Below, one piece after another: positions 27,829-37,401 of a DNA stretch of 64,000 nucleotides; positions within the stretch are counted from its first letter, which is position 1, and each line of letters opens with the position of its first letter. The translations under genes were made by a program, and so were the position numbers. This DNA comes from Novipirellula aureliae. GTDB taxonomy: Bacteria > Planctomycetota > Planctomycetia > Pirellulales > Pirellulaceae. Where the stretch lies: the NCBI RefSeq assembly GCF_007860185.1, contig NZ_SJPY01000010.1:124001-188000 (forward strand). Direction: 5' to 3'. Below the pieces are notes generated by a model. That model searched no databases. It was not told the DNA's origin and worked only from the letters and a program-made list of their open reading frames with translations.

Positions 27829-28833
27829 ATGAGGAACCAAAAAATGCGACGAACAAAAGCGATTCTAGTAAAGACTCTGCCATCAAGGCAAGCGATTGCG
27901 ATGATAGTCTTGTTTTACTTTTTGATCGTCTCGGTTGCCTCGGTCGCGGTGGGTCAAGAAAAGGCGAAGGGTGAAGACGAAGGACCCCAACCAACCACCG
28001 AAACGCTGAAAACGAAAGATGGCATTTCGTTAAGAGCGTTCTACTTTCCTACCGACAAGGCATTCGATCCGAACAAGGACGAAATGGTTCCCATCAAGGG
28101 CACCGAAGTGATTCCGGTCATCTTGGTCCATGAGTGGCAAGGCCAAGGGAGTCCCTATCTGAAATTGGTATTGGCTCTTAATGAAGTAGGCTGTAGCGTT
28201 TTGGTTCCTGAATACCGAGGTCATGGCGGTAGCAAAGAGTACACCGACGTGCGTGGTCGCTCACAAACGTTTGATCCGACTGCCATGGGACGAGCCGATG
28301 TCGCGAAGATCGTCTCGCTTGATATAGAAGCGGCAAAGCAATTTTTGAAAAAGAAAAACGACGATGGCGATCTAAACTTGAACGCTTTGGTGATGATCGG
28401 GGTTCGTGAAGGAGCCGTCTTCGCCTCTCATTTTGCGGTTGCCGATTGGCGTTGGCCATCGGTTGGCCGGTTGAAGCAAGGTCAAGATGTCAAGGCATTG
28501 GTTTTGATCTCGCCTGAAAAGCATATGAAAGGGCTGGCGATCGATTCGACGATAAGTGATCCGAATCTAATTCGATTGCCAATCATGGTCGCGGTCGGTA
28601 AAACGAGCAGCGAAGCCACGGAAGCGACTCGGATCGCGAAGCGAATTGAAGGCCTCAAACGTCGTCTAGGACAAGGCGAGGCGCGAGGATTCAAAGAGGA
28701 AGTGATCGACACCAATCTCAGCGGGCCGGCATTGGTGAACGAGACGGACGAGTTGATTCCTGCGGTGGTTTCTTTCATTAAGGAGAATGTGAAGATCAGT
28801 GATAGTGAAAACCCTTGGATCCGACGAAACTAA
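27829..28833 (+). CDS. Secreted alpha/beta-hydrolase-like protein, probably inactive
   Basis: 334 residues with a basic N-terminus and one signal/membrane helix (AIAMIVLFYFLIVSVASVAVG), ending near residue 42. The rest has an alpha/beta hydrolase outline: ILVHEWQGQGSPY in the oxyanion region and VPEYRGHGGS. Where the nucleophile elbow should read GxSxG it reads GVREG (in MIGVREGAVF), with arginine in place of the serine, so normal hydrolase chemistry is unlikely. Upstream, TATAAT at 27742-27747 may be a -10 box, without a good -35. The 3' end overlaps the next gene by 35 bp, implying coupling. A binding or scaffold role is my inference. Confidence 0.7.
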   Translation: MRNQKMRRTKAILVKTLPSRQAIAMIVLFYFLIVSVASVAVGQEKAKGEDEGPQPTTETLKTKDGISLRAFYFPTDKAFDPNKDEMVPIKGTEVIPVILVHEWQGQGSPYLKLVLALNEVGCSVLVPEYRGHGGSKEYTDVRGRSQTFDPTAMGRADVAKIVSLDIEAAKQFLKKKNDDGDLNLNALVMIGVREGAVFASHFAVADWRWPSVGRLKQGQDVKALVLISPEKHMKGLAIDSTISDPNLIRLPIMVAVGKTSSEATEATRIAKRIEGLKRRLGQGEARGFKEEVIDTNLSGPALVNETDELIPAVVSFIKENVKISDSENPWIRRN

Positions 28834-29875
28834 ATTGGATCAAACCGAGCTTAGCGAGTTTTTGCATCTTTTAGGCGGTTTGGTCCGGGAACCGTCGGTC
28901 GTCGGTGTCGAGGCAGCATTCTTTCGAGCCCTGCTGCGCGAACTCGAAGAGTTGCCGCTTAGCATATCGCTCTACCACGGCGTTTTGGTTGCCCATGGGA
29001 CGCGGCCCCATTCACTCTTGCTCTCGGCCCACGTGGACCGCCACGGTTTGCTATGCACGGGGCCGAACGAGTTTCAATACGCCGCGTTTATCGCAGGGAA
29101 CCGCGGCGAGTTGAATGGTGACTCGGTTTCCGAGCAGATGATGGAATTGATACAAGATCGGTTTATCGGACAACGCGTTCAATCGCATGTCCCCCATTCA
29201 GGAACCTATTTGGGGCAAGGCATTATTACTCGCTCGTTCGTATGTCCCTACCGCCGCAACTTGATCTTTGAGATTGATGGGTTGAGCCATCTGCAGCCTG
29301 GAACACCGGTATCCTTTGTTGATCGGCTCGGCATTTCGGACGGGTTCATTTCGGCACAGCTCGACAATGTGCTCTCGGTCGCATTGTTGATCCATTTGTT
29401 TCGCAGCGGATTTCAAGGAACCGTGCTATTCACCGCTGGCGAGGAAGCGGGGCGGTCTTGGCGGTATGCACTGGAGTGGTTTCTACGGCAACAACTTTGG
29501 ACCCGGCGATTGATCGTCTTGGATACCAGCCCTTATCCAACTCCGTTAGCTGCGGCAAACCAAGAGGTTGTTCTCCGCCGACGTGATGCGTCGGCGGCCT
29601 TTGATCCCGCGATGACGGAAGAACTAAAACGGCGATGCGAAACCCTTCGAATCTCGTATAATTTCAAGGACGACTATGTCGAATCGGTGAATCGGCAGCG
29701 AGAAAAGCCACTGTCGTATGGGAGGACGGAATTGGGGCGTTTGGTGGCCGCGACCGAGGGAAAAATCAACGGCACGACGTTGCAAATTCCTACGACAAGC
29801 TACCACACCGCCTCGGAGACCGCTTCGCTGCAGAGTATCATCGCGATGCTCAAGCTACTGATGAGCTATATTTGA
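28799..29875 (+). CDS. M42-like metallopeptidase (glutamyl/leucyl aminopeptidase type)
   Basis: 358 residues resembling the M42 aminopeptidase family of two-zinc enzymes. Candidate ligands are in order: SAHVDRHGL, SAQLDNVLS, TAGEEAG (with the catalytic Glu pair), VLDTSP, and SYHTASE near the C-terminus. These enzymes trim peptides in the cytoplasm; no signal peptide is seen. It overlaps the hydrolase-like gene by 35 bp. The start is GTG 28799 or GTG 28805; an AAGGAG at about 28780 serves either. It is followed by a hairpin repeat of family B. Confidence 0.8.
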   Translation: MIVKTLGSDETKLDQTELSEFLHLLGGLVREPSVVGVEAAFFRALLRELEELPLSISLYHGVLVAHGTRPHSLLLSAHVDRHGLLCTGPNEFQYAAFIAGNRGELNGDSVSEQMMELIQDRFIGQRVQSHVPHSGTYLGQGIITRSFVCPYRRNLIFEIDGLSHLQPGTPVSFVDRLGISDGFISAQLDNVLSVALLIHLFRSGFQGTVLFTAGEEAGRSWRYALEWFLRQQLWTRRLIVLDTSPYPTPLAAANQEVVLRRRDASAAFDPAMTEELKRRCETLRISYNFKDDYVESVNRQREKPLSYGRTELGRLVAATEGKINGTTLQIPTTSYHTASETASLQSIIAMLKLLMSYI

Positions 29876-29884
29876 ATGCACCCC

Positions 29885-29941
29885 GTCGTGGATCTTGTTA
29901 AAGATCCTACCCTGCATGGATCTTTAACTAGATCCACTACC
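29885..29941. repeat. REP-like inverted pair, family B
   Basis: GTGGATCTTGTTAAAGATCC and GGATCTTTAACTAGATCCAC face each other across an 11-nt spacer, 10 bp after the peptidase stop. Outer bases (cccgt/acggg) also pair. Each arm is itself palindromic. It could act as a transcription terminator or mRNA stabiliser; the same element is at 56394-56451. Confidence 0.85.
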
Positions 29942-30000
29942 TAAACGGGGGCCGGCAGCTTAGGCTATACTTTTATCCAACAACCATTCGTGGAGACTGC

Positions 30001-31173
30001 GTGTTCGAACGCCGAATCAAATTAGGGAAGTTCTTAGGAATTGGGGTCTACGTCCACTGGACGTTTGCACTTCTGGTCGCCTATGTCGCGTTTAGTGCGA
30101 AAGAGGATGGATTAGGCGGGATTCTGTTTGGCATCTCCCTTTTGTTCGGGGTGTTTTTGTGCGTCACGCTACACGAATACGGTCACGCATTGGCCGCGCG
30201 GCGTTTTGGCATTCCTACGCTTGATATCACCCTGCTACCGATCGGTGGCGTTGCTCGGCTCGAACGAATGCCGAGGATTGCTTGGCAAGAATTGGTCGTC
30301 GCGGTCGCTGGACCCGCTGTCAACGTTGTGATCGGGTCGCTGCTGCTGGTCGGTATCTATTTGTTTGGTGCAGGCGGCTATCTGGTTTCGCTGCTCGGAT
30401 TGCCGACCGATGAGGCGACTTTCAACGAAGCGAATCGTCTCTTCGGAGCACCATCCATCTTCGGGTTTACGTTGCAAATGCTAGGCGTCAATATCATGTT
30501 GGTGCTCTTCAATTTGGTGCCCGCATTCCCGATGGATGGTGGGCGAGTCCTGCGTAGTTTACTAGCGATGGTCACCACCTACCGGACCGCCACCTTTGTT
30601 GCTTCGCGAATTGGGCTTGGATGCGCCGTGTTGATGGCAACCTTTGCGATCTTTAGCGGAGCCTATATGTTATTGTTCATCGCCATGTTCATCGCCTATG
30701 CAGGTCTTGCCGAAGCGAGGCAAGTGGATTTGATGGAATCGGTAGAAGGACTGTTGGTCGAGGATTGCATGATCCAATACCCCACGTCGATCCCGATGGA
30801 CATGACGCTAAGTGAATTGGCCGGCCGCTGGCAAACGGCGATGTGCAGCAGTTTACCGGTGGTCGCTCCGAGCGGGGTTGTGGTGGGTGTGGTCAAGCTA
30901 AAAGAGATCATTTCCGCAATCGATTCCGGTGTTGCTCCTTCCACGACGGCTGGCCAATTGGCAAATCACGACGTTCCGGTCGCGCGAATCGATAGTGAGT
31001 TAAAGCAAGTTATCACCGGGCAAACGGGGCGTGATCGGCAAATTCCGGTCGTCGACCAAGGGGGGCGATTGATCGGGATGCTCGATCTCGATTCGGTGTT
31101 GTTGAGAGCAACGATCGCAAAACATTTAGCCCAATCGACGTACAGCCCCGATCGATTTGATGCAATAACGTGA
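30001..31173 (+). CDS. Site-2-protease-family membrane metalloprotease with CBS domains
   Basis: A 390-residue intramembrane zinc protease of the SpoIVFB/S2P type. Six or so helices carry TLHEYGHAL (zinc histidines 58 and 62, catalytic Glu59) and NLVPAFPMDGGRVLR (third ligand Asp in PMDGG). The C-terminal third, from about residue 245, forms a pair of CBS-type segments (EDCMIQYPTSIPMDMTLSEL; RQIPVVDQGGRLIGMLDLD) that usually sense adenosine nucleotides. Such proteases release membrane-held regulators. The start is GTG 30001. No obvious substrate gene is adjacent. Confidence 0.9.
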   Translation: MFERRIKLGKFLGIGVYVHWTFALLVAYVAFSAKEDGLGGILFGISLLFGVFLCVTLHEYGHALAARRFGIPTLDITLLPIGGVARLERMPRIAWQELVVAVAGPAVNVVIGSLLLVGIYLFGAGGYLVSLLGLPTDEATFNEANRLFGAPSIFGFTLQMLGVNIMLVLFNLVPAFPMDGGRVLRSLLAMVTTYRTATFVASRIGLGCAVLMATFAIFSGAYMLLFIAMFIAYAGLAEARQVDLMESVEGLLVEDCMIQYPTSIPMDMTLSELAGRWQTAMCSSLPVVAPSGVVVGVVKLKEIISAIDSGVAPSTTAGQLANHDVPVARIDSELKQVITGQTGRDRQIPVVDQGGRLIGMLDLDSVLLRATIAKHLAQSTYSPDRFDAIT

Positions 31174-31382
31174 TGGTCTGACATGGTTGGAGCCGCCAAT
31201 CCCTCGCAAAACGCGTCGCAGCGACGCCTAAACGCCGCTTGACCTGCAGGCCGAGAAACTCCTATAAGCCGAGGAAGATTTTCCGAGTTTTTCGGTTCTT
31301 ATCACGTGGTAGCGGCTTGTTCCTGAAACTGCATTTTGCAACACCTCTTGCGATTCAAACGGCTTTTTGGGCCGATTCGCGA

Positions 31383-33170
31383 ATGGTTTATGCCGTCGCG
31401 ACGGTTGCCGCTGCGCTGCTTCTCGCAACGATCTGGCTGTTTCGTCGGCGGAAAAAACAAGGTCGCCAAGCCGGTTTGATCTGCCTGCTAATCGCTATTG
31501 TCCTGCACGTCGCACTCGTGTTTTGTATCCCCCTTCTGCCTAAACCGCGTGGTGGTTCGCACACCGCTGACCCCGAAGCGACAGAGATGGTCGGAATTGA
31601 CGAGGTCGCTTTTTCGACGTTTGACCCTGAGATGGATGACCAAGCGAATTCTGCCGCTAACGATCAAGCGGACATCGCACCGCTGCCGCTCTCCGAAATT
31701 TCCGATTCACTCGTTAGTGAAATCGAAGAAATGGCGGAGCCAGTCGCCGAACCGATTGCGGAGCCGGTTGATGGCAGTGTTGCCGAAAACGAAAGCGAGC
31801 TTTTGATACCGAGCGTCATTCCGGGCCAGCTTGACACGCCGATTGAGCCGCTTGCAGCGGAAGAGATTGAGGACATGTTCAAGTCGCTCGATGCCGATTT
31901 CGCGAAGTTGGCTCAGCTTGGCACGCCAACACCCGCAATCAAAAGTCAAACCGTATCGGCTCGTTCAGAGCAAGCTACCCCCAGCCCGAATCCGCCCGAA
32001 TCGGTTCCACCGTCGCCCCAGTCGCCTGTGCCCCCATCAACCGTGCCCCCATCAACCGTGCCCCCATCAACCGTGACGGCCTCATCCATACCGGCACCGG
32101 CAACGATCGCAGGCGAAGTCGAAAACGATTTTGCCAACCGTGTGGGTGACGCAAAAACGAGAGCCCTCATGCAAACAGGGGGATCGGTCCAGACCGAAGC
32201 GGCTGTGGCCGCCGCGTTAAAATATCTTGCATCAACACAACGCCGAGATGGCGCCTGGGATCCTGTTTCGACTGGAGCAGGTGAAGAACGGCAAACGCTG
32301 GGAATGAATCGGTTTGGTGCCGGCTCAAAAGCGGATACGGCGATTACGGGTTTAGCGTTGTTGTCATTTATGGGGTCCGGGCAAACTCATCAAAACGGTG
32401 AGTATGCAAACAATATCTACAAGGGGCTGGTCTTTCTGATTAACCAACAAAAGGCAGATGGATCCTTGGCGGGCGATGCGGCCATCTACGCTTCTACCTA
32501 TTCACACGGGATGGCTTCACTAGCCATGGCGGAGGCGGCTGCGATCACGCAAGATCCATCGGCAATCGAATCGGCTCGCCGAGCGATCCACTACTCGCGT
32601 CGGATGCAGCATCCCACGACCGGCGGTTGGCGCTACACACCCCATGATAAAGGCGACCTGAGCCAATTGGGGTGGCAAGCGATGGTGCTCGTTGCAGGCG
32701 ATCGGGCGGGCATTCCGGCTTCGCGAGAATCGATGCGAGGCGTTGAACGTTTTTTACGATCTGTCCGCAAGGGACGATATGGCGGTTTGGCATCCTACCG
32801 GCCGGGCGAAGCGACCAGTGTAACCATGACGGCCGAGGCACTGGCAACACGTCTTCTGATGGGCGAAAAAGTTCGACCCGAAGAGATTGCCGAAGCCGAG
32901 CAATCCTTACTGCGGCAAAAACCGGGCAGCGGACAAGACAACTATTACTACTGGTACTACGCGACGGTGGCACTGCACCAACTGCAAAGCGATGCATGGA
33001 CCGAATGGAATGAGGCGATGCAGAAACGTTTGCTCGAAACACAATTGCCCAACGGACAATGGCCCACCACAAGCGTCTGGGGCGGGTACGGCGGATCCAT
33101 TTACACGACATCGATGGCCACGCTGTGCTTAGAAAGCTATTACCGCCATTCGGTGAAGAAGGAAGAGTGA
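31383..33170 (+). CDS. Membrane-anchored terpenoid-cyclase-fold (squalene/prenyltransferase repeat) protein
   Basis: About 595 residues. Two N-terminal hydrophobic helices ([38 protein letters not shown]) are followed by an acidic and Pro/Ser-rich linker with a PPSTV triplet repeat. From about residue 270 come alpha/alpha-barrel repeats with motifs like [32 protein letters not shown] and [10 protein letters not shown]. These are QW-like repeats of squalene cyclases and prenyltransferases. Planctomycetes carry many such proteins without known activity; I see no DXDD cyclase motif, so a binding role is likely. An open frame extends 48 codons upstream to 31239; ATG 31383 precedes the first helix. 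The 3' end overlaps the convergent fmt by 31 bp. Confidence 0.8.
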   Translation: MVYAVATVAAALLLATIWLFRRRKKQGRQAGLICLLIAIVLHVALVFCIPLLPKPRGGSHTADPEATEMVGIDEVAFSTFDPEMDDQANSAANDQADIAPLPLSEISDSLVSEIEEMAEPVAEPIAEPVDGSVAENESELLIPSVIPGQLDTPIEPLAAEEIEDMFKSLDADFAKLAQLGTPTPAIKSQTVSARSEQATPSPNPPESVPPSPQSPVPPSTVPPSTVPPSTVTASSIPAPATIAGEVENDFANRVGDAKTRALMQTGGSVQTEAAVAAALKYLASTQRRDGAWDPVSTGAGEERQTLGMNRFGAGSKADTAITGLALLSFMGSGQTHQNGEYANNIYKGLVFLINQQKADGSLAGDAAIYASTYSHGMASLAMAEAAAITQDPSAIESARRAIHYSRRMQHPTTGGWRYTPHDKGDLSQLGWQAMVLVAGDRAGIPASRESMRGVERFLRSVRKGRYGGLASYRPGEATSVTMTAEALATRLLMGEKVRPEEIAEAEQSLLRQKPGSGQDNYYYWYYATVALHQLQSDAWTEWNEAMQKRLLETQLPNGQWPTTSVWGGYGGSIYTTSMATLCLESYYRHSVKKEE

Positions 33171-34342
33171 GGGAGTTGGGAGTTGGGAGTGAAGGAGTGA
33201 AGGAGTGAAGGAGTGAAGGAGTGAAGGAGTGAAGGAGTGAGGGAGTGAAGGAGTGAAGGAGTGAAGGAGTGAAGGAGTGAAGGAGTGAGGGAGACTAACA
33301 ATCTATGCGTTCCTATCTTCCCAACTCCCAGCTCCCAACTCCCAACTCCCAACTCCCAACTCCCAACTCCCAACTCCCAACTCCCAACTCCCAACTTTTC
33401 TCTGTGTCCTCTCAGGAACTGCTCTGCTGACATCTCTCGTTTTCCTGCGGGCTGAACCGTCAGAATATCGAGCATGTAGTCGTTCGCCGCCACTTGAAGG
33501 CCTTCCCGGACGACATAGGTCCCAGGTGATTTCGTGCCTGCTGGCTCTTCGGTGACACGAACTTGCTTGATTGCCAAACGAATCACTTCGCCTTTTGGCT
33601 TGGTGGGAATCAACGCAAATGCGGTCGGCCATGGTTGCATGCCTCGCACATGGCAATCAACCATGCGAGCGGATTGATTCCAATTGATTTCCCCTTCGGG
33701 TTTACTCAACCTTGCCGCTCGGGTTGCTTTGGATGGATCTTGCCGAACACCGATCTCGGATTTCCCATCCCAATGCATCAGTTGGTCGACCGCATCGATG
33801 GTTGCCGCGATCCCAATCTCGGAGAGACGTTGTTCCAATTCACCAGCTGTTTCGGTATCCGAGATCGATGTTTTTCGAGTAGCAATGATCGGTCCACCAT
33901 CGAGTTTCGGCGTCATGTGAATGACCGAAACGCCGGTAACGGTATCGCCGCTTAAAAGTGCCCTCTGCACTGGAGCGGCGCCACGGTAGGCAGGCAACAG
34001 TGATCCGTGCAAGTTGATACCGCCGAGCCGAGCGGTTGACAGTGCGTCAGGTTTCAATATTTGGCCGAAATCACAAACGACAAGCAGATCGGCCGAGCAA
34101 GATCGGACGCACTCAATCGCCTCGGGGTCATTGATCGATTCAGGAGCCGCGACGTGGAAACCATGCTCTTGAGCCCATTGGCGAACCGGGGACAGAGGCA
34201 CTTTTTTTCGGCTTTTCATGATCGGCGTTGGTCGCGTCACGACTAATTCAATCACATGACCTGCGGCACGTAACGCTTCGAACGACGGCACCGCAAACGG
34301 ACCGGTACCCATCATCACCATCTTCAATATCGAGTCAGGCAT
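33140..34342 (-). CDS. fmt: Methionyl-tRNA formyltransferase with repeat-encoded C-terminal extension
   Basis: Formylates Met-tRNAi for initiation. Residues 1 to about 316 are a complete Fmt: N-terminal [18 protein letters not shown], the formyl-folate/catalytic region [20 protein letters not shown] with the HGSLLPxYRG core, then the C-terminal tRNA-binding barrel ending [13 protein letters not shown]. After that the frame enters heptamer then octamer tandem repeats, giving repeated GVGSWEL and SLLHSFTP blocks. It stops inside the complement of the last codons of the convergent gene: about 84 extra residues not present in normal Fmt. The extension is probably a by-product of microsatellite growth that removed the native stop. 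Its ATG overlaps the def stop by 8 bp, the usual def-fmt coupling. Confidence 0.95.
   Translation of the reverse strand: MPDSILKMVMMGTGPFAVPSFEALRAAGHVIELVVTRPTPIMKSRKKVPLSPVRQWAQEHGFHVAAPESINDPEAIECVRSCSADLLVVCDFGQILKPDALSTARLGGINLHGSLLPAYRGAAPVQRALLSGDTVTGVSVIHMTPKLDGGPIIATRKTSISDTETAGELEQRLSEIGIAATIDAVDQLMHWDGKSEIGVRQDPSKATRAARLSKPEGEINWNQSARMVDCHVRGMQPWPTAFALIPTKPKGEVIRLAIKQVRVTEEPAGTKSPGTYVVREGLQVAANDYMLDILTVQPAGKREMSAEQFLRGHREKLGVGSWELGVGSWELGVGSWELGVGKIGTHRLLVSLTPSLLHSFTPSLLHSLTPSLLHSFTPSLLHSFTPNSQLPHSSFFTEWR
33187..33395. repeat. Octamer and heptamer tandem repeats inside the fmt 3' end
   Basis: Two adjoining microsatellites. An 8-bp unit (gagtgaag, plus strand) runs from about 33187 to 33290. 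A 7-bp unit (ccaactc, plus strand) runs from 33321 to 33395. A short gggagttgggag piece also precedes the octamers near 33172. Both are open in the fmt frame because neither unit creates stops: three octamers encode eight residues and three heptamers encode seven. Confidence 0.93.
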
Positions 34343-34919
34343 ATCGGGTCGTCCATTCTGCTAGCCGGGCAACCAACGTTTCGTCGTCCAAGATCGACCC
34401 CGTCGCCTGTTGTGACCGATAGGTCGTCTCGAACTCGGCGAGAGGCTCTGCCAATTCCCGACTAGCTTCTTCGCTCATGCGGTCAAAAAACATGACTCCA
34501 TCGAGATGGTCGTTCTCGTGCATCAGGATCCGAGCCAAAAAGCCATCCACTTCCCGTTCGATCGGATTGCCCTTCAAATCGTAGGCACTGATTCGAATCG
34601 ATTTCGGCCTTTTTACTTGTCCGTAGAGTCCAGGGACACTTAAGCACCCTTCTTGATCCGACTCGTTTCCCTTGGGCAACTGTAGTTCGGGATTAACCAC
34701 GATCAATTCCTCACCTTCGCCTTTGACGCCAGCTGGATTCGCTACGAACAGCCGAATCGGCAAATCAACCTGATTCGCTGCCAATCCTACGCCATTGAAT
34801 TCGTACATCAAATCGAGCATCTCGTCGGCGATGTTTTTCAGCGTTTGATCGACGCGACGGATCGGTTTGCTGCGATAACGCAGAGTTGGATGCGGGTAAT
34901 GGACAATGCTTAGGGTCAT
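34335..34919 (-). CDS. def: Peptide deformylase
   Basis: About 194 residues. It removes the formyl group from nascent proteins. All three signature motifs are present: [18 protein letters not shown] (metal Cys) and [10 protein letters not shown] (two metal His and catalytic Glu). The motif has MHEND rather than the more common QHExD. I start at ATG 34919 ([12 protein letters not shown]); an in-frame TTG 15 bp upstream is less likely. It is first in a two-gene def-fmt operon overlapping by 8 bp. Confidence 0.96.
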   Translation of the reverse strand: MTLSIVHYPHPTLRYRSKPIRRVDQTLKNIADEMLDLMYEFNGVGLAANQVDLPIRLFVANPAGVKGEGEELIVVNPELQLPKGNESDQEGCLSVPGLYGQVKRPKSIRISAYDLKGNPIEREVDGFLARILMHENDHLDGVMFFDRMSEEASRELAEPLAEFETTYRSQQATGSILDDETLVARLAEWTTRYA

Positions 34920-35111
34920 GAGCTTTTTAATCAATACAGTTCAATGGCGGATGGGATTGCTAGAGTCTATCATGAACCAAACGGGGCCAATTGTGCAGGG
35001 GTGCAGGGGTAGGGTAAAGTTGTTGTCGGCTGGGGGAAGTCGCGGTAACCGCGCTGTCCCGGCAAAAAAACGGGGCGCTGTGCCGGCAAAAAAACGGAAA
35101 ACCCGGTCGTG

Positions 35112-35163
35112 CATTCGCTTCGTGGTGGATGCCGGGTCTCCCGGTAGGTCGCCCGAGTCTACA
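35112..35163. repeat. Dispersed repeat, family E copy
   Basis: The core GTGGATGCCGGGTCTCCCG followed by gtaggtcg and agtctac matches 38585-38632 and, partly and inverted, 26184-26204. It lies between def and the coiled-coil gene, in a region also showing cggcaaaaaaacgg twice (35060-35098). Confidence 0.65.
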
Positions 35164-35183
35164 AAACGAGGCAGCCACCGACG

Positions 35184-36620
35184 TCAGTGTCGCTGGCGAT
35201 GATTCCAACTCGATTGATGGCGTTCTCCTGCACGGCGGGCGTGCGAAGCGAGCGCACTTCCTGCGGCGTGGGCCATCGCGTTGAGGAGCACTTGAGTCAT
35301 GGGATGGGTCGCGACGTTTGTGAGTGTATCTGTCGTCGTCGGCCCCCAGCGTTGGGCACTTCGGATGGCTTCCCAAATCGCTTCGACATCCTCCTCATTT
35401 TCCGCTTGATAAAGCAATTCGGTCACGTTCAAGGTACCCACAAATTGGCTACGCGATGAATCGAACTGCAGTGCTCGAAACCGCCCGATCAATGAGCCGA
35501 GTGCCTCCATCATCTGCTGGGTATGGAGAATCGTTTTTTGACGTTGCGTGGCTGCCCTTTTGAGCTTGTCGAATTCGGAATCGACGCCTGCCAAGCGGGC
35601 GACGATTTGGTCGTCGGTCAGATCGGGAGTCTGTTGTGCCCGACGATCGAGTTCGCCTGTATCCATTTGTTCGAGCATTTTTCGGAATACCTGAATTGCT
35701 TCCGTGTAATAGGGCCCTTTGAGCGATTCGATTTCGATCAATTCCGATTCGATGACTTGCGTTGTCTTGCCAGACCGTTCAAGCTGTTTCAAGTTAGCAT
35801 CACGGTGTCGCTCAATCTCCTTGATCGCCAGGACCATGTCAGGCAACCCCAAGCGTCTAGCGACTCGGTCGCGATGCTTTTCCAGTTCCTCCATCACGAC
35901 ATCAAACGCTTCACGGTCTTGGGCAATGATCTCTCGCATTTGCTCGGGCGTTTTCTTTAGAAAATCGTAGCTCTGTTTCGCTTCACGGAATCCGATATAA
36001 CGAGCCAACCAGCGATCGATACGACGCGTGACGCCCCGCCGCGCATATTGCGGTGTTCCAAATTGACATTTCCGTAAATATTGAAACAAATCGCTCCTTT
36101 CAAATGCCGGTAGTTTGCGGGCAGCGTCTTGGTCGACTTCCTGCAAATTTCCTTCGGCCCGTTCGAGTGCCGCTTCGGCAAGGGCGGCACGATCCGCTAA
36201 TTTCACAAAGTCAGGGTCCTTTTGCAATTCCGTCTCCACCTCATCCGCAATCTCCTGCATCCTTTCAAGAGCTCGATCACGATCGGTGTTGAGTGAAATC
36301 AGCTCCGATTCAAACTGATGCCGCCGCCGGTTCGCCTCATCGAGTTGGTTGTGAAGATCAAGACTTTTACTCTCTTTGCGTCGGAGGACGTGTGCCAATT
36401 GCGAACGGACGTCGGGCCAAGTCGACAAAATCGCTTCGCGGCTAAGCTGAGGCAGGTAGTACTCGGCCAATGTCACCAACGCTTCGCCACGACGATCCTG
36501 CAAATTCTCACGATCATCGTTTGAAAACATGGGTGCACGAGCTTGTTCAAGACGCGCTTGAGCGTTGTTGTAGGCATCGATCAATTGACGATGAACGACG
36601 GGACCTGAGATGGGCATCAA
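35184..36620 (-). CDS. Coiled-coil protein of unknown function
   Basis: 478 residues, highly charged, with no signal peptide or membrane helix. It has three long predicted coiled-coil stretches (about residues 85-165, 225-300, 345-400) and an Arg/His-rich tail ending HQSSWNHRQRH. I do not recognise the family; it resembles planctomycete-specific conserved hypotheticals. The start (MMPISGPVVH) lies 6 bp after the stop of the membrane protein gene at 36627-37067, so the two are almost certainly co-transcribed and probably work together, the small one as a membrane anchor. Coding is supported by the long uninterrupted frame and the absence of repeats. Confidence 0.7.
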   Translation of the reverse strand: MMPISGPVVHRQLIDAYNNAQARLEQARAPMFSNDDRENLQDRRGEALVTLAEYYLPQLSREAILSTWPDVRSQLAHVLRRKESKSLDLHNQLDEANRRRHQFESELISLNTDRDRALERMQEIADEVETELQKDPDFVKLADRAALAEAALERAEGNLQEVDQDAARKLPAFERSDLFQYLRKCQFGTPQYARRGVTRRIDRWLARYIGFREAKQSYDFLKKTPEQMREIIAQDREAFDVVMEELEKHRDRVARRLGLPDMVLAIKEIERHRDANLKQLERSGKTTQVIESELIEIESLKGPYYTEAIQVFRKMLEQMDTGELDRRAQQTPDLTDDQIVARLAGVDSEFDKLKRAATQRQKTILHTQQMMEALGSLIGRFRALQFDSSRSQFVGTLNVTELLYQAENEEDVEAIWEAIRSAQRWGPTTTDTLTNVATHPMTQVLLNAMAHAAGSALASHARRAGERHQSSWNHRQRH

Positions 36621-36626
36621 GCAATC

Positions 36627-37067
36627 CTAAGCAAAGAAGTACCACAAACCGCCAGCAACGACCGTCAAAGCACCTGCCGCCAATAGCACTCGATCTCGCC
36701 AAACCCACAGATGAGCAAGCACATTTTTGAAACCTGGTTTGGGGTCGTGGTACTGGTGGACAGCCGCCAAATATTGGCTGATGGCCATATCGATTTCGGC
36801 CTCCGTAACCTTGTCGCCTGTAATCTCGGTGGCCTTCAACAACTTTTTACGCAAATTTGTGCGTATGTCATCACGGCGAAACATCTCTTCCGCCGTTTCG
36901 CGGCGACTACGAAGCTCGCGGGCAACGTCGAGCACCCGCAAGGTCTCCTCGATCGTCAGATTCTCACCAGGCAATTCGATGCCCGACATCGATCGGGTAC
37001 GACGACGCGATGGCATCGACGGAGAAGGCGGTGCGGACGCTTGCTGATTTGCGGACGGATTTGACAT
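36627..37067 (-). CDS. Small tail-anchored membrane protein, possible DUF6384 type
   Basis: 145 residues after choosing ATG 37067 (SNPSANQQASAPP). The frame extends to 37280 but that part is not protein-like. A Pro/Ser-rich and basic N-terminus leads to a helical region (LTIEETLRVLDVARELRSRR, LLKATEITGDKVTEAEID) and one C-terminal membrane helix (VLLAAGALTVVAGGLWYFF) at the very end. It looks like a tail-anchored protein. I believe similar planctomycete proteins are listed as DUF6384 but cannot confirm. It is the first gene of the pair with the coiled-coil protein. Confidence 0.65.
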   Translation of the reverse strand: MSNPSANQQASAPPSPSMPSRRRTRSMSGIELPGENLTIEETLRVLDVARELRSRRETAEEMFRRDDIRTNLRKKLLKATEITGDKVTEAEIDMAISQYLAAVHQYHDPKPGFKNVLAHLWVWRDRVLLAAGALTVVAGGLWYFFA

Positions 37068-37317
37068 GATCGACAATCGCGGAGAAAACCCAGGTGTTCT
37101 GCTGCAAAACCAGTGACGAAAGCATTGTACAAAAGCATTGTACATGAGTTGGCGAAAAGAATGCAGCCCCATCAGGCATTGCCACGAAACGATAAGAATC
37201 GAGGCGATGGCTAACCCAGGGCAGCCCGGTTGCGAGCCCCTCGGATGACCTGATGCCCTAATACTTCTGGCGGCAGTCATTCTGTCGTAATCGCTGCAAT
37301 CGTAATATTATAAATCC

Positions 37318-37346
37318 TTGACACTCCCTACCATCCCTATCAGAAT
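37318..37346 (+). promoter_or_regulatory. Candidate housekeeping promoter for the PEP-CTERM gene
   Basis: TTGACA at 37318-37323, a 17-bp spacer, then CAGAAT at 37341-37346. The -35 is perfect and the -10 weak. The ATG at 37402 is about 50 nt downstream of the predicted start. It lies in the 334-bp divergent gap 37068-37401, where I see nothing else beyond a small gcattgtaca direct duplication near 37129-37146. Confidence 0.4.
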
Positions 37347-37401
37347 GCCAGATTGTCACACCTGCGTTCAACCAACCTGCCTTACCAACTTTGGAGTTTC
37401 C

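Noticed and set aside
37260-37320. Possible tRNA or small RNA near 37270-37310
   Set aside because: I could not fold a cloverleaf or find a conserved T-loop; the segment is more simply a promoter region.
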